This document shows, in pieces, positions 1-7,646 of a stretch of 9,099 nt of DNA. Each line of letters opens with the position of its first letter. The first letter of the stretch is position 1. Origin of the DNA: Planctomycetota bacterium (lineage in GTDB: Bacteria > Planctomycetota > Brocadiia > JAJRTI01); the NCBI GenBank assembly GCA_024278415.1, contig JAJRTI010000328.1, positions 1-9,099 of the forward strand. The letters are read 5' to 3'. The notes below the pieces were generated by a model. That model was not told the DNA's origin, searched no databases, and saw nothing but the letters and a program-made list of their open reading frames with translations. Made by a program: the position numbers and the translations under genes.

Positions 1-1
1 C

Positions 2-1285
2 CACAATCTGCTCCATACGCTCCACGAGCAGGCGCTCAAGCGCGGGGTGAAGGTGTACGAGGAGTTTTTCATGACGCGGCTCGTGCCGGGCGAGGGCGAG
101 TGGCCGGCCGTGGTCGCGCTGGACGTGCATCGCGGCCAATTAGTGACGCTCAGCGCGCCTACAGTCATACTTGCCACGGGCGGAGGCTCGCGCGTGTTCG
201 GCCAGTCCAGCAACGCGCTCATCAACACCGGCGACGGTGTAGCGCTGGCCTGGCGCGCGGGGCTGCTGGTGGAGGACATGGAGTTCTTCCAGATCCACCC
301 CACAGGCCTGCTCAACGGCATCCTCATGACCGAGGGCTGCCGCGGCGAAGGGGCCTATCTCGTCAATGCCGGCGGCGAGCGGTTTATGGAGCGCTACGCT
401 CCCAAGTTCATGGAACTCGCGCCGCGGGACCAAGTCGCCCGCGCGATCCAGACCGAGATCAACGAAGGCCGCGGCATCAACGACGAGTACGTGCACCTCG
501 ACCTGCGCCACCTCGGAGCCGAGAAGATCAAGACGCGCCTGCCCCAGATTCGCGAGATCGCGATGTACTTCGGCGGCGTGGACCCCATCGAGGAGCCCAT
601 CCCCGTGCGGCCGACCGTGCACTACATGATGGGCGGCATCACCACCGATGTGTACTGCAAGACCGAAGCCTTCGGCATCTACGCGGCCGGCGAGTGCGCG
701 TGCGTGAGCGTGCACGGCGCGAACCGGCTCGGCGGCAACTCGCTCCTCGAGGCGGTCGTCTTCGGCCGCCGCGCGGGCGAGCAGGTCGCCGACGCGCCGC
801 GTGACGGCCGCCCGGCATCTACAGCCGCGGCCAGGGACGAGCATGAGCGCATCGCCGCGCTCATGGCCCGGCCTGAAGGCGAGCGGCCCGCGGCCGTGCG
901 CAAGGACATGGAAGCGACCCTGCGCGAGTGTTTCCACCTCTTCCGCGAAGCCGAGCCCATGCGCCGCGGGCTGGACCAAATCATGGCGCTGCGCGAGCGT
1001 TTTGGCCGCGTGTTCGTCGAGGACAAGAGCGCGGTCTACAACCAGAACCTCATCGACGTGCTCCAACTCGAGTGCATGCTCGACATTGCCTGGATGTGCG
1101 CCGAAGGCGCCCTGGCCCGCGAGGAGAGCCGAGGCGGGCACTACCGCACCGACTTCCCCAAGTTCGACAACGACCGATTCCTCTGCCACACCCTGTTGAG
1201 CCGCACCGCAGACGGCGCCATGGATCGCACGTACGACCCCGTGATCATCGTGGACGTCGCGCCGCAGGCGGAGGTGAAGTATTGA
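2..1285 (+). CDS. sdhA: Succinate dehydrogenase / fumarate reductase flavoprotein subunit (5' end missing)
   Basis: This is the FAD-bearing catalytic subunit that interconverts succinate and fumarate at the membrane. The reading frame is open from the window edge (HNLLHTLHEQ) to TGA at 1283-1285. About 428 residues are present, and roughly the first 140, with the Rossmann FAD motif, lie upstream. Visible family motifs, in order, are an ATGGG flavin segment, HPTG (His codon 296-298), CRGEG with the catalytic arginine, HYMMGG, and HGANRLGGNSLL. The C-terminal part (ERFGRV, AREESRGGHYR, then HTL) resembles E. coli FrdA more than SdhA, but direction of catalysis cannot be read from sequence. No membrane anchor gene follows, so an sdhC-type gene would have to be upstream or elsewhere. 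The iron-sulfur subunit gene follows after a 155-bp gap that holds a heptamer hairpin array, which is unusual for two subunits of one enzyme. Family assignment is firm; Sdh versus Frd is open. Confidence 0.95.
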   Translation, partial: HNLLHTLHEQALKRGVKVYEEFFMTRLVPGEGEWPAVVALDVHRGQLVTLSAPTVILATGGGSRVFGQSSNALINTGDGVALAWRAGLLVEDMEFFQIHPTGLLNGILMTEGCRGEGAYLVNAGGERFMERYAPKFMELAPRDQVARAIQTEINEGRGINDEYVHLDLRHLGAEKIKTRLPQIREIAMYFGGVDPIEEPIPVRPTVHYMMGGITTDVYCKTEAFGIYAAGECACVSVHGANRLGGNSLLEAVVFGRRAGEQVADAPRDGRPASTAAARDEHERIAALMARPEGERPAAVRKDMEATLRECFHLFREAEPMRRGLDQIMALRERFGRVFVEDKSAVYNQNLIDVLQLECMLDIAWMCAEGALAREESRGGHYRTDFPKFDNDRFLCHTLLSRTADGAMDRTYDPVIIVDVAPQAEVKY

Positions 1286-1287
1286 GG

Positions 1288-1366
1288 CGTGAAACGTAAA
1301 GCGTAAAACGTAAAGGCGGAGGCGATCGGCCGATGTCGGAGCGGCGCTTACGCTTTACGCTTTACG
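1288..1366. repeat. Heptamer inverted-repeat array A between sdhA and sdhB
   Basis: The left arm is four consecutive 7-mers: CGTGAAA, CGTAAAG, CGTAAAA, CGTAAAG (1288-1315). The right arm is GCTTACG, CTTTACG, CTTTACG (1346-1366), the near-exact reverse complement. A 30-bp GC-rich spacer separates them. The transcript could fold into a stem of about 20 bp. No T-tract follows the right arm, so it does not look like an intrinsic terminator. The rest of the 1286-1440 gap shows no gene and no clear promoter. Confidence 0.85.
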
Positions 1367-1440
1367 CTCTAGCTCCTGCCATCCTGTGAGCCAGACCACC
1401 TGGCAGGCGGGACATTCCACAAGCCGAGCCGCTTGCCCCC

Positions 1441-2145
1441 ATGCCCACCACCTTCAACATCCGCCGCTTCTCGCCTGAGCGGTCGCCCGCCCCCTATTGG
1501 CAGGAGTTCGTCGTCGACTGCGAGCCGGGATGGGTCGTGCTCCAGGCCTTGCACGCGATCCACGACGAGCAGGATGGCACGCTCGCGTACCGCTATGCTT
1601 GCCGCGGCGCGATCTGCGGGTCCTGCGCGATGCGCATCAACGGCGCGGCCGCGCTCGCGTGCAAGACGCAGACCGCGTCGCTCGATACCAGCCAGCCCAT
1701 CACCATCGAGCCGTTGCTGAATATGAGCGTGGTGAAGGATTTGGTCGTGGACCATGAGCCTTTCTTCGCGGCGCTGCGAGAGACCATGCCCTGGCTCACG
1801 GAGAGCGCCAGGAGCGCCGACGATACGTTCACGCTCGACGAAACGCTGAGCAAGCAGGAGAAGGACCAGTTCCTGCGCGCCAACGACTGTATCATGTGCC
1901 AAAGCTGTTTCTCCGATTGCCCCAAGCGCCGCGAAGACGAGAGCTTTGCCGGCCCCGCGGCTTGCCTGGCCATGTATAGGCGCATCCACCACCCGCAGGA
2001 GCCGAACGCGGCTTCGCGTTTGAAGGCTGCCTGCGCGCCGGGCGGCGTGTTCGGCTGCGACAAGCACGCGAATTGCGTGAAGGTCTGCCCGAAGGACTGC
2101 CGGCCCATGCGCGCAATCACGATGCTACAGAGAAAAGCGGAGTAG
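1441..2145 (+). CDS. sdhB: Succinate dehydrogenase / fumarate reductase iron-sulfur subunit
   Basis: A 234-residue electron-transfer subunit that passes electrons between the flavoprotein and the quinone site, normal in length for the family. The N-terminal ferredoxin domain has the 2Fe-2S ligands C54, C59, C62 and C74 (CRGAICGSC and a later LAC). The C-terminal domain has C150, C153, C156 and C160 (CIMCQSCFSDCP) and C206, C212 and C216 (CDKHANCVKVCP), which together supply the 4Fe-4S and 3Fe-4S ligands. An extra cysteine, C220, follows in CPKDCRP, where most relatives have Gly and a hydrophobic residue. The ATG at 1441 gives the usual N-terminus but has no Shine-Dalgarno sequence; the bases before it are C-rich. 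It stops at TAG 2143-2145. It forms a complex with the upstream flavoprotein. Confidence 0.95.
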   Translation: MPTTFNIRRFSPERSPAPYWQEFVVDCEPGWVVLQALHAIHDEQDGTLAYRYACRGAICGSCAMRINGAAALACKTQTASLDTSQPITIEPLLNMSVVKDLVVDHEPFFAALRETMPWLTESARSADDTFTLDETLSKQEKDQFLRANDCIMCQSCFSDCPKRREDESFAGPAACLAMYRRIHHPQEPNAASRLKAACAPGGVFGCDKHANCVKVCPKDCRPMRAITMLQRKAE

Positions 2146-2155
2146 CGGAGATACT

Positions 2156-2253
2156 GCGTAGTCCGTTTTGCGTAGTCCGTATTTCGGATCGCAATTCTGG
2201 ATACGCAATACGCAATACGCAATACGCAATACGCAATACGCAATACAGAATAC
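2156..2253. repeat. Heptamer array B (GCAATAC x6) between sdhB and aspA
   Basis: Six perfect tandem copies of GCAATAC occupy 2205-2246, flanked in the same 7-bp register by decayed units TGGATAC (2198-2204) and AGAATAC (2247-2253). The 7-bp register continues upstream: GCGTAGT, CCGTTTT, GCGTAGT, CCGTATT (2156-2183). That stretch matches the reverse complement of the array at about 17 of 21 positions, so it forms a degenerate inverted arm. The block is AT-rich against its GC-rich surroundings and ends 6 bp before the aspA start. No other element is seen in 2146-2259. Confidence 0.9.
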
Positions 2254-2259
2254 GCGCCC

Positions 2260-3645
<1,386 letters not shown>

Positions 3646-3648
3646 CGC

Positions 3649-3993
3649 ATGGCGCGCACTCAGATCTATTCCGGCATCTGCGGCTTCGTCACGACGGTCG
3701 TGGCCAAGTCTGAGGATCAGCAGCACGTGACGCTCGACATTGAGAGCACGTGCCCCGACGTAATCCGCATCAGCAAACAACTCAACGCCCGCACGTTCGA
3801 CGCGTTCCAGGAGATCGGCCCGTGCCAGCAAGCGGGCAGCATCTACGCCACCAAGCTCATGGCCGAATGTGGCAAGCTCCCGCACGTGGCTTGCCCAGTG
3901 CCCGCCGGCATCTGCAAAGCGCTCGAGGTCGCGGCAGGGCTTGCACTGCCGCGGGACGCGCATATCAAGGTGAGCGCGGAGGATGAGAAGTAG
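3649..3993 (+). CDS. Small six-cysteine protein, resembles the DUF6951 family
   Basis: A 114-residue soluble protein with no signal peptide or membrane segment. Cysteines lie at 11 (GICGF), 35 (STCPD), 59, 74, 82 (ACPVP) and 89 (GICKALE), with a conserved-looking tail of CPVPAGICKALEVAAGLALP. This pattern recalls small uncharacterised proteins of anaerobes that I associate with DUF6951; that name is from memory. Function is unknown. The cysteines could bind a metal or an iron-sulfur cluster, but there is no classical CxxC pair, so this is inference. The gene starts 3 bp after the aspA stop with a good ribosome binding site, so the two are very likely cotranscribed. It ends at TAG 3991-3993, right before the next heptamer array. 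Confidence 0.8.
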   Translation: MARTQIYSGICGFVTTVVAKSEDQQHVTLDIESTCPDVIRISKQLNARTFDAFQEIGPCQQAGSIYATKLMAECGKLPHVACPVPAGICKALEVAAGLALPRDAHIKVSAEDEK

Positions 3994-3994
3994 G

Positions 3995-4068
3995 ACGTAA
4001 CACGTAACGAGTAACACGTAAGGCGGACATCTGCTTACGTTTTAGTGTTCACGTTTTACGCTTTACTT
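3995..4068. repeat. Heptamer inverted-repeat array C upstream of the E1alpha gene
   Basis: The left arm is ACGTAAC, ACGTAAC, GAGTAAC, ACGTAAG (3995-4022). After an 11-bp spacer the right arm is CTTACGT, TTTAGTG, TTCACGT, TTTACGC, TTTACTT (4034-4068). The innermost units (ACGTAAG/CTTACGT) pair perfectly and the outer ones only partly. The array begins 2 bp after the previous stop codon and ends 9 bp before the E1alpha ATG, filling almost the whole gap. Confidence 0.85.
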
Positions 4069-4077
4069 TGCCCTGCC

Positions 4078-5097
4078 ATGACCAATCAAGACACGCCACC
4101 AGCCCCCTCCCCCATCCCGCCCGCCGGCGTCACCCCAGTCGAACTCGGCCCGGGTGAGTTGCTGGACATGTATTACCTCATGGTGCTCAGCCGCACGTTC
4201 GAGGAGCGCGTGGCCACGCTCTACAAGCAAGGCCAGGTGCAAGGCGGCGTGTTCTCCGGCATCGGCCAAGAAGCCGTCACGATTGGCACGTGCTACGGCC
4301 TGGAGGACGAGGACTTCGTGTCGCCGTCGCACCGCGATCTCGGTGTGTTCCTCGTCAAGGGCGTATCGCCGAACGCGATCATGGCGCAGCTCTACGGCCG
4401 GATGGGCGGCATGTCCAAGGGCCGCGATTCGGCGCTGCACTCCGGCGAACCGGAGCTGAACGTGTTCGGCACGACGAGCATGCTCGGATCGTCGATCTGC
4501 GTGAGTGTGGGCGCGGCGCTCGCGTTCAAGATGAAGGGCCAGCCGTACGTGGCCGTGTGCTACTTCGGCGAGGGCGCGAGCTGCCGCGGCGACTTCCACG
4601 AGGCGCTCAACTTCGCCGGCGTGCACCGGCTGCCGGTGATTTTCGTTTGCGAGAACAACCACTACGCGTACTCGACGCCCATGAACCTACAAATGGCCGT
4701 GGACAACGTGGCGGACCGCGCGGCGAGCTATGGGTTCGCGGGCAAGGTGCGCGAAGGCAACGACGTGCTCTCGGTTTGGCATTGCATGCGCGAGGCGCTC
4801 TACCGCGCGCGCACCGGCGCAGGCCCCACGCTGATCGAGTGCAAGACCTATCGCTGGCACGGCCACTCCGAGCACGACAAGGCCATGTATCGCGACGACG
4901 AGGAGCTGGCCGTGTGGCGCAGCCGCGACCCCATCCCGCGTTTCGAGGTGTATCTGGCCCAGAAGGGCGTGCTCGACGACCCCGCCAAGAAGTCCGTAGC
5001 GGAGCAGGCCGCACAGGTCGTGGAGGAGGCCGAAGCGTTCGCGAAGAATAGCCCGTGGCCCCAAGCTGAAGATGCGCTCACGGATGTCATTGGGTGA
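4078..5097 (+). CDS. pdhA: 2-oxoacid dehydrogenase (pyruvate or branched-chain) E1 component, alpha subunit
   Basis: A 339-residue alpha subunit of the thiamine-diphosphate E1 decarboxylase, which forms an alpha2beta2 enzyme with the next gene product. The ThDP/Mg motif runs from GEGA (164-167) to NN (193-194), the usual spacing of about 30 residues. SHRDLGVFLVKGVSP, MGGMSKGRDSALHS and TYRWHGHSEHDKAMYR are typical of the family. The start was set at ATG 4078. A GTG at 4045 is in frame, but its extension would be translated from the right arm of repeat array C and looks unlike protein. The N-terminus is Pro-rich (residues about 6-17). No Shine-Dalgarno precedes the ATG. Pyruvate versus branched-chain 2-oxoacid specificity cannot be decided from sequence; the HRDLG and HSEHD context is common in acetoin/branched-chain-like members too. 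Confidence 0.92.
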   Translation: MTNQDTPPAPSPIPPAGVTPVELGPGELLDMYYLMVLSRTFEERVATLYKQGQVQGGVFSGIGQEAVTIGTCYGLEDEDFVSPSHRDLGVFLVKGVSPNAIMAQLYGRMGGMSKGRDSALHSGEPELNVFGTTSMLGSSICVSVGAALAFKMKGQPYVAVCYFGEGASCRGDFHEALNFAGVHRLPVIFVCENNHYAYSTPMNLQMAVDNVADRAASYGFAGKVREGNDVLSVWHCMREALYRARTGAGPTLIECKTYRWHGHSEHDKAMYRDDEELAVWRSRDPIPRFEVYLAQKGVLDDPAKKSVAEQAAQVVEEAEAFAKNSPWPQAEDALTDVIG

Positions 5098-5115
5098 TCG
5101 CATGCGGAGTACAGA

Positions 5116-6096
5116 ATGCATGAGATAACATACGTCCAAGCGATTTCCGACGCACTCCGTGAGGAGATGGAGCGCGACGACAGCGTGTTCATCCTCGGCG
5201 AAGACGTGGGCGCGTACGGCGGAGCGTTTGGCGTCACTCAGGGCCTAGCCGAGCAGTTCGGCTTCTACCGCTGCCTCGATACGCCCATCAGCGAGGAACT
5301 CATCGTGGGCGCCGCGGTCGGCGCGGCGGTCATGGGCTTCCGGCCGGTCGCGGAAATGCAGTTCGCGGACTTCATCGCCTGTGCGTTCGACCAGATCGCG
5401 AACCAGGCCGCGACATTGCGCTACCGCTACGGCGGTATCCAGACCTGCCCCATCGTGGTACGCGCGCCCTCCGGCGGCGGCGTGCGCGGCGGGCTTTATC
5501 ACTCGCAAAACCCCGAGGGCTGGTTCGCCCACTGCCCCGGGCTCAAGGTTGTTGCGCCCGCGTTCCCGGATGACGCGAAGGGCTTGCTCAAGGCCGCGAT
5601 CCGAGACGACGACCCCGTGATCTACTTCGAAAACAAGTACCTCTACCGGCGCATCAAGGGCGACGTGCCCGACGGCGACCACGTCACTCCGTTGGGCGAA
5701 GCCCGTATCGTGCGCGAGGGCTCGGACGTGAGCTTGATCACGTACGGCGCGTGCGTGCACCACGGCCTCGAATCCGCGGCGAAGTTGGCCGAGGAGGGCA
5801 TGGACCTCGAGATCCTCGACTTGCGCACGCTCGTGCCCTTGGACAAGCCGGCCGTGCTCGACACAGTGAAGAAAACCAAGCGCGCGGTGATCGCGCACGA
5901 GGACTGGCGCCGCGGCGGCTTTGGCGCGGAGATCGCGGCCATCCTCGCGGAGGAGGCGTTCGACTACCTCGACGCGCCCATCGTACGCGTCGCGAGCATG
6001 GACACGCCGGTGCCCTTCAGCCCGCCGCTCGAAGAAGCGCACCTGCCGAACGCCGCTAAGATCGCGGAGGCCGTGCGCAACATGATGCGCGCGTAG
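5116..6096 (+). CDS. pdhB: 2-oxoacid dehydrogenase (pyruvate or branched-chain) E1 component, beta subunit
   Basis: A 326-residue beta subunit, full family length, completing the E1 active site with the alpha subunit. The N-terminal pyrimidine-binding domain has FILGEDVGAYGGAFGVTQGL and the conserved ThDP-activating glutamate in DTPISEELIVGAAVGAA (E60). AEMQFADFI, HSQNPEGWFAH, PGLKVVAPAFPDDAKGLLK and DPVIYFENKYLYR follow, then the C-terminal transketolase-C domain (VSLITYGACVHHGL, LEILDLRTLVPLD). ATG 5116 is preceded by GGAG at 5106-5109 with a 6-bp spacer. The gap from the alpha gene is only 18 bp and contains no repeat, so the two are cotranslated partners. It ends at TAG 6094-6096. Confidence 0.94.
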   Translation: MHEITYVQAISDALREEMERDDSVFILGEDVGAYGGAFGVTQGLAEQFGFYRCLDTPISEELIVGAAVGAAVMGFRPVAEMQFADFIACAFDQIANQAATLRYRYGGIQTCPIVVRAPSGGGVRGGLYHSQNPEGWFAHCPGLKVVAPAFPDDAKGLLKAAIRDDDPVIYFENKYLYRRIKGDVPDGDHVTPLGEARIVREGSDVSLITYGACVHHGLESAAKLAEEGMDLEILDLRTLVPLDKPAVLDTVKKTKRAVIAHEDWRRGGFGAEIAAILAEEAFDYLDAPIVRVASMDTPVPFSPPLEEAHLPNAAKIAEAVRNMMRA

Positions 6097-6124
6097 GCCA
6101 CTGGCCACTGATTACTGATTACTT
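6097..6124. repeat. Heptamer half-array D between E1beta and E2 genes
   Basis: Four consecutive 7-mers, GCCACTG, GCCACTG, ATTACTG, ATTACTT, begin at the base right after the pdhB stop codon. Unlike the other arrays there is no inverted partner arm. The unit is also different, although it shares the 7-bp period and a TTAC-like core in two copies. The rest of the gap (6125-6158) is C-rich and carries the E2 ribosome binding site. Confidence 0.75.
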
Positions 6125-6158
6125 CCCACCCACCGCCCACAACCGGAGGCCGTCCCGA

Positions 6159-7517
6159 ATGTCCGTCACCGTCGTCATGCCCCACATGGGCGAGTCCGTG
6201 GTGGAAGGCAAGATCGTGTCGTGGCTCAAGGAGCCCGGCGACGCGGTCGAGGCCGACGAAGTCATCGCGGAGGTCACGACCGACAAGGTCGACGTGGAGA
6301 TCCCGGCGCCGCAGGCGGGCGTGCTGCTCCAGGTGCTTGTCGACGCGGGCGCGACCGTCGAGGTGGACGCGCCTATCGCTGTCATTGGCGAGGCCGGAGA
6401 GGAGGCCGCGCCTGCGCCTCCCGCGGCCAAGCCCTCCGCGCCCGCCCCGCGGGCCGAGCCATCTCCGTCCGCACAGACCGCACCGCCCTCACCGCCGCCG
6501 GTGGTTCCTCAGCCGTTGCCTTCCGAGCCCGCGCCGCCTCCACGGCCAGCAATGGCGGCCCCTGCGCCCGCGCCTTCTGCGCGACCCGCGGCCGAGCCTA
6601 AAGGCGGTACGGCGCCGGTGGGCAAGCTTGCCGTGCTTGCATCGCCGGCCGTACGCCGGCTCGCGCGGCAGCTTGGCGTGGACCTGGGCCAGGTCACCGG
6701 CACCGGCCGCACTGGGCGCATTCGCAAGGAAGACGTGCTCGCGTTCGTCGAGCAGCAGAAGGCCGCGCAAGCCCCGCCGGCATCGCCCACGGACGAACCG
6801 CCGGCCACCGAGGAGCGCCAGCCCGACGTGGACGAGGAACTGGTGCCGCTCACGGCGATGCGCAAGGCCATCGCCGCGCACATGGTGCGCAGCAAACGCG
6901 AATCGCCGCACGTGACGACGATCGCAGAGGTCGACATGACCGCGGTCGACGCGCTCCGCAAGCAACACAAGGCGGCATACACAGAGCAAGGCGCGAAGCT
7001 CACGTTCATGGCGTTCATCCTCAACGCGGTGAGCCGCGCGCTCCACGAGTTCCCCGACTTGAACGCGCAGTGGACGGACAAAGGCATTCTCATCAAGTAC
7101 CGCATCAACATCGGTGTCGCGGTGTCCGTGGACGATGGCCTGGTCGTGCCGGTGATCCGCGACGTGGACCGCCTCTCCTTGATCGACTTGGCGAAAGCCA
7201 TCCAGAGCTTGGCCGCTCGCACGAGGTCCGGCAAGGTCGCTGCGGCGGAATTGTCCGGCGGCACATTCACCATCACAAACCCGGGCGTTTTCGGAGCCGT
7301 CATCTCCACGCCCATCATCCACCAACCCCAAGCCGCGATCCTCGCCACGGGCCGCATCGCGGACGTGCCTGCGGTCGTGGACGGCGCCATTTGCATCCGC
7401 AAGCACATGTTCCTCTCCCTCTCTTACGACCACCGTGTCGTCGACGGCGCGACCGCGGTGAAGTTCTTGCAGCGAGTGCGGGGGATACTGGAAGGTGCTG
7501 AGTTTGAGGAGATGTGA
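6159..7517 (+). CDS. pdhC: Dihydrolipoamide acyltransferase (E2) of a 2-oxoacid dehydrogenase complex
   Basis: A 452-residue E2 core protein that moves the acyl group from E1 to CoA through its lipoyl arm. It has one N-terminal lipoyl domain (about 1-77) with the lipoylated lysine K43 in TTDKVD. A long Ala/Pro-rich flexible linker (about 82-152) follows, then a peripheral subunit-binding domain (about 158-195: SPAVRRLARQLGVDL, VTGTGRTGRI, DVLAFVE). A second short linker leads to the acetyltransferase domain (about 225-450). The catalytic HxxxDG is HRVVDG, with H425, D429 and G430. ATG 6159 has a good Shine-Dalgarno (GGAGG, 6145-6149). E3 (lipoamide dehydrogenase) is not in the window, so it must come from elsewhere. 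Acyl specificity is not decidable; the VEGKI lipoyl start and single lipoyl domain fit branched-chain-like as well as pyruvate complexes. Confidence 0.94.
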   Translation: MSVTVVMPHMGESVVEGKIVSWLKEPGDAVEADEVIAEVTTDKVDVEIPAPQAGVLLQVLVDAGATVEVDAPIAVIGEAGEEAAPAPPAAKPSAPAPRAEPSPSAQTAPPSPPPVVPQPLPSEPAPPPRPAMAAPAPAPSARPAAEPKGGTAPVGKLAVLASPAVRRLARQLGVDLGQVTGTGRTGRIRKEDVLAFVEQQKAAQAPPASPTDEPPATEERQPDVDEELVPLTAMRKAIAAHMVRSKRESPHVTTIAEVDMTAVDALRKQHKAAYTEQGAKLTFMAFILNAVSRALHEFPDLNAQWTDKGILIKYRINIGVAVSVDDGLVVPVIRDVDRLSLIDLAKAIQSLAARTRSGKVAAAELSGGTFTITNPGVFGAVISTPIIHQPQAAILATGRIADVPAVVDGAICIRKHMFLSLSYDHRVVDGATAVKFLQRVRGILEGAEFEEM

Positions 7518-7524
7518 GGGGGAG

Positions 7525-7615
7525 TGTAAAACGTAAAGCGTAAAACGTAAGGGGAGTGCACCGAAACGCCTCTCTGGCCCCTTACGTTTTACGCTTTACG
7601 CTTTACGCTTTACGC
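7525..7615. repeat. Heptamer inverted-repeat array E downstream of the E2 gene
   Basis: The left arm is TGTAAAA, CGTAAAG, CGTAAAA, CGTAAGG (7525-7552). The right arm is CTTACGT followed by four TTTACGC units (7581-7615). Bases 7532-7554 and 7578-7600 are perfect reverse complements over 23 bp, including a GGGG/CCCC base next to a 23-nt loop, and pairing can continue past one mismatch. No T-tract follows, but a strong RNA hairpin is likely. The array separates the 2-oxoacid dehydrogenase genes from the rubredoxin fusion gene. The remaining bases of the gap (7616-7646) carry only the ribosome binding site. Confidence 0.9.
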
Positions 7616-7646
7616 TGTCCTCTGCCCCCCGCCTTGGGAGCCACAA

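Noticed and set aside
140..1189. Long minus-strand open frame opposite the flavoprotein gene, and similar long frames opposite the other genes
   Set aside because: Their translations have no recognisable domains and are explained by high GC codon composition of the real genes on the other strand.
1288..1366. Arrays as classical Rho-independent terminators
   Set aside because: None of the stems is followed by a run of T, and array A sits between two subunits of one complex; a different type of RNA role remains possible.
2205..2246. CRISPR array
   Set aside because: The units are contiguous 7-mers with no unique spacers of 30 bp or more and no cas genes nearby.
4045..4077. GTG start extending the E1alpha protein by 11 residues
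   Set aside because: The extension is encoded by the right arm of the heptamer array and is not protein-like; ATG 4078 gives a normal N-terminus.
3995..7615. Insertion sequence ends or MITE copies
   Set aside because: The arms are built from short tandem units, differ between gaps, and show no target-site duplication or transposase gene.
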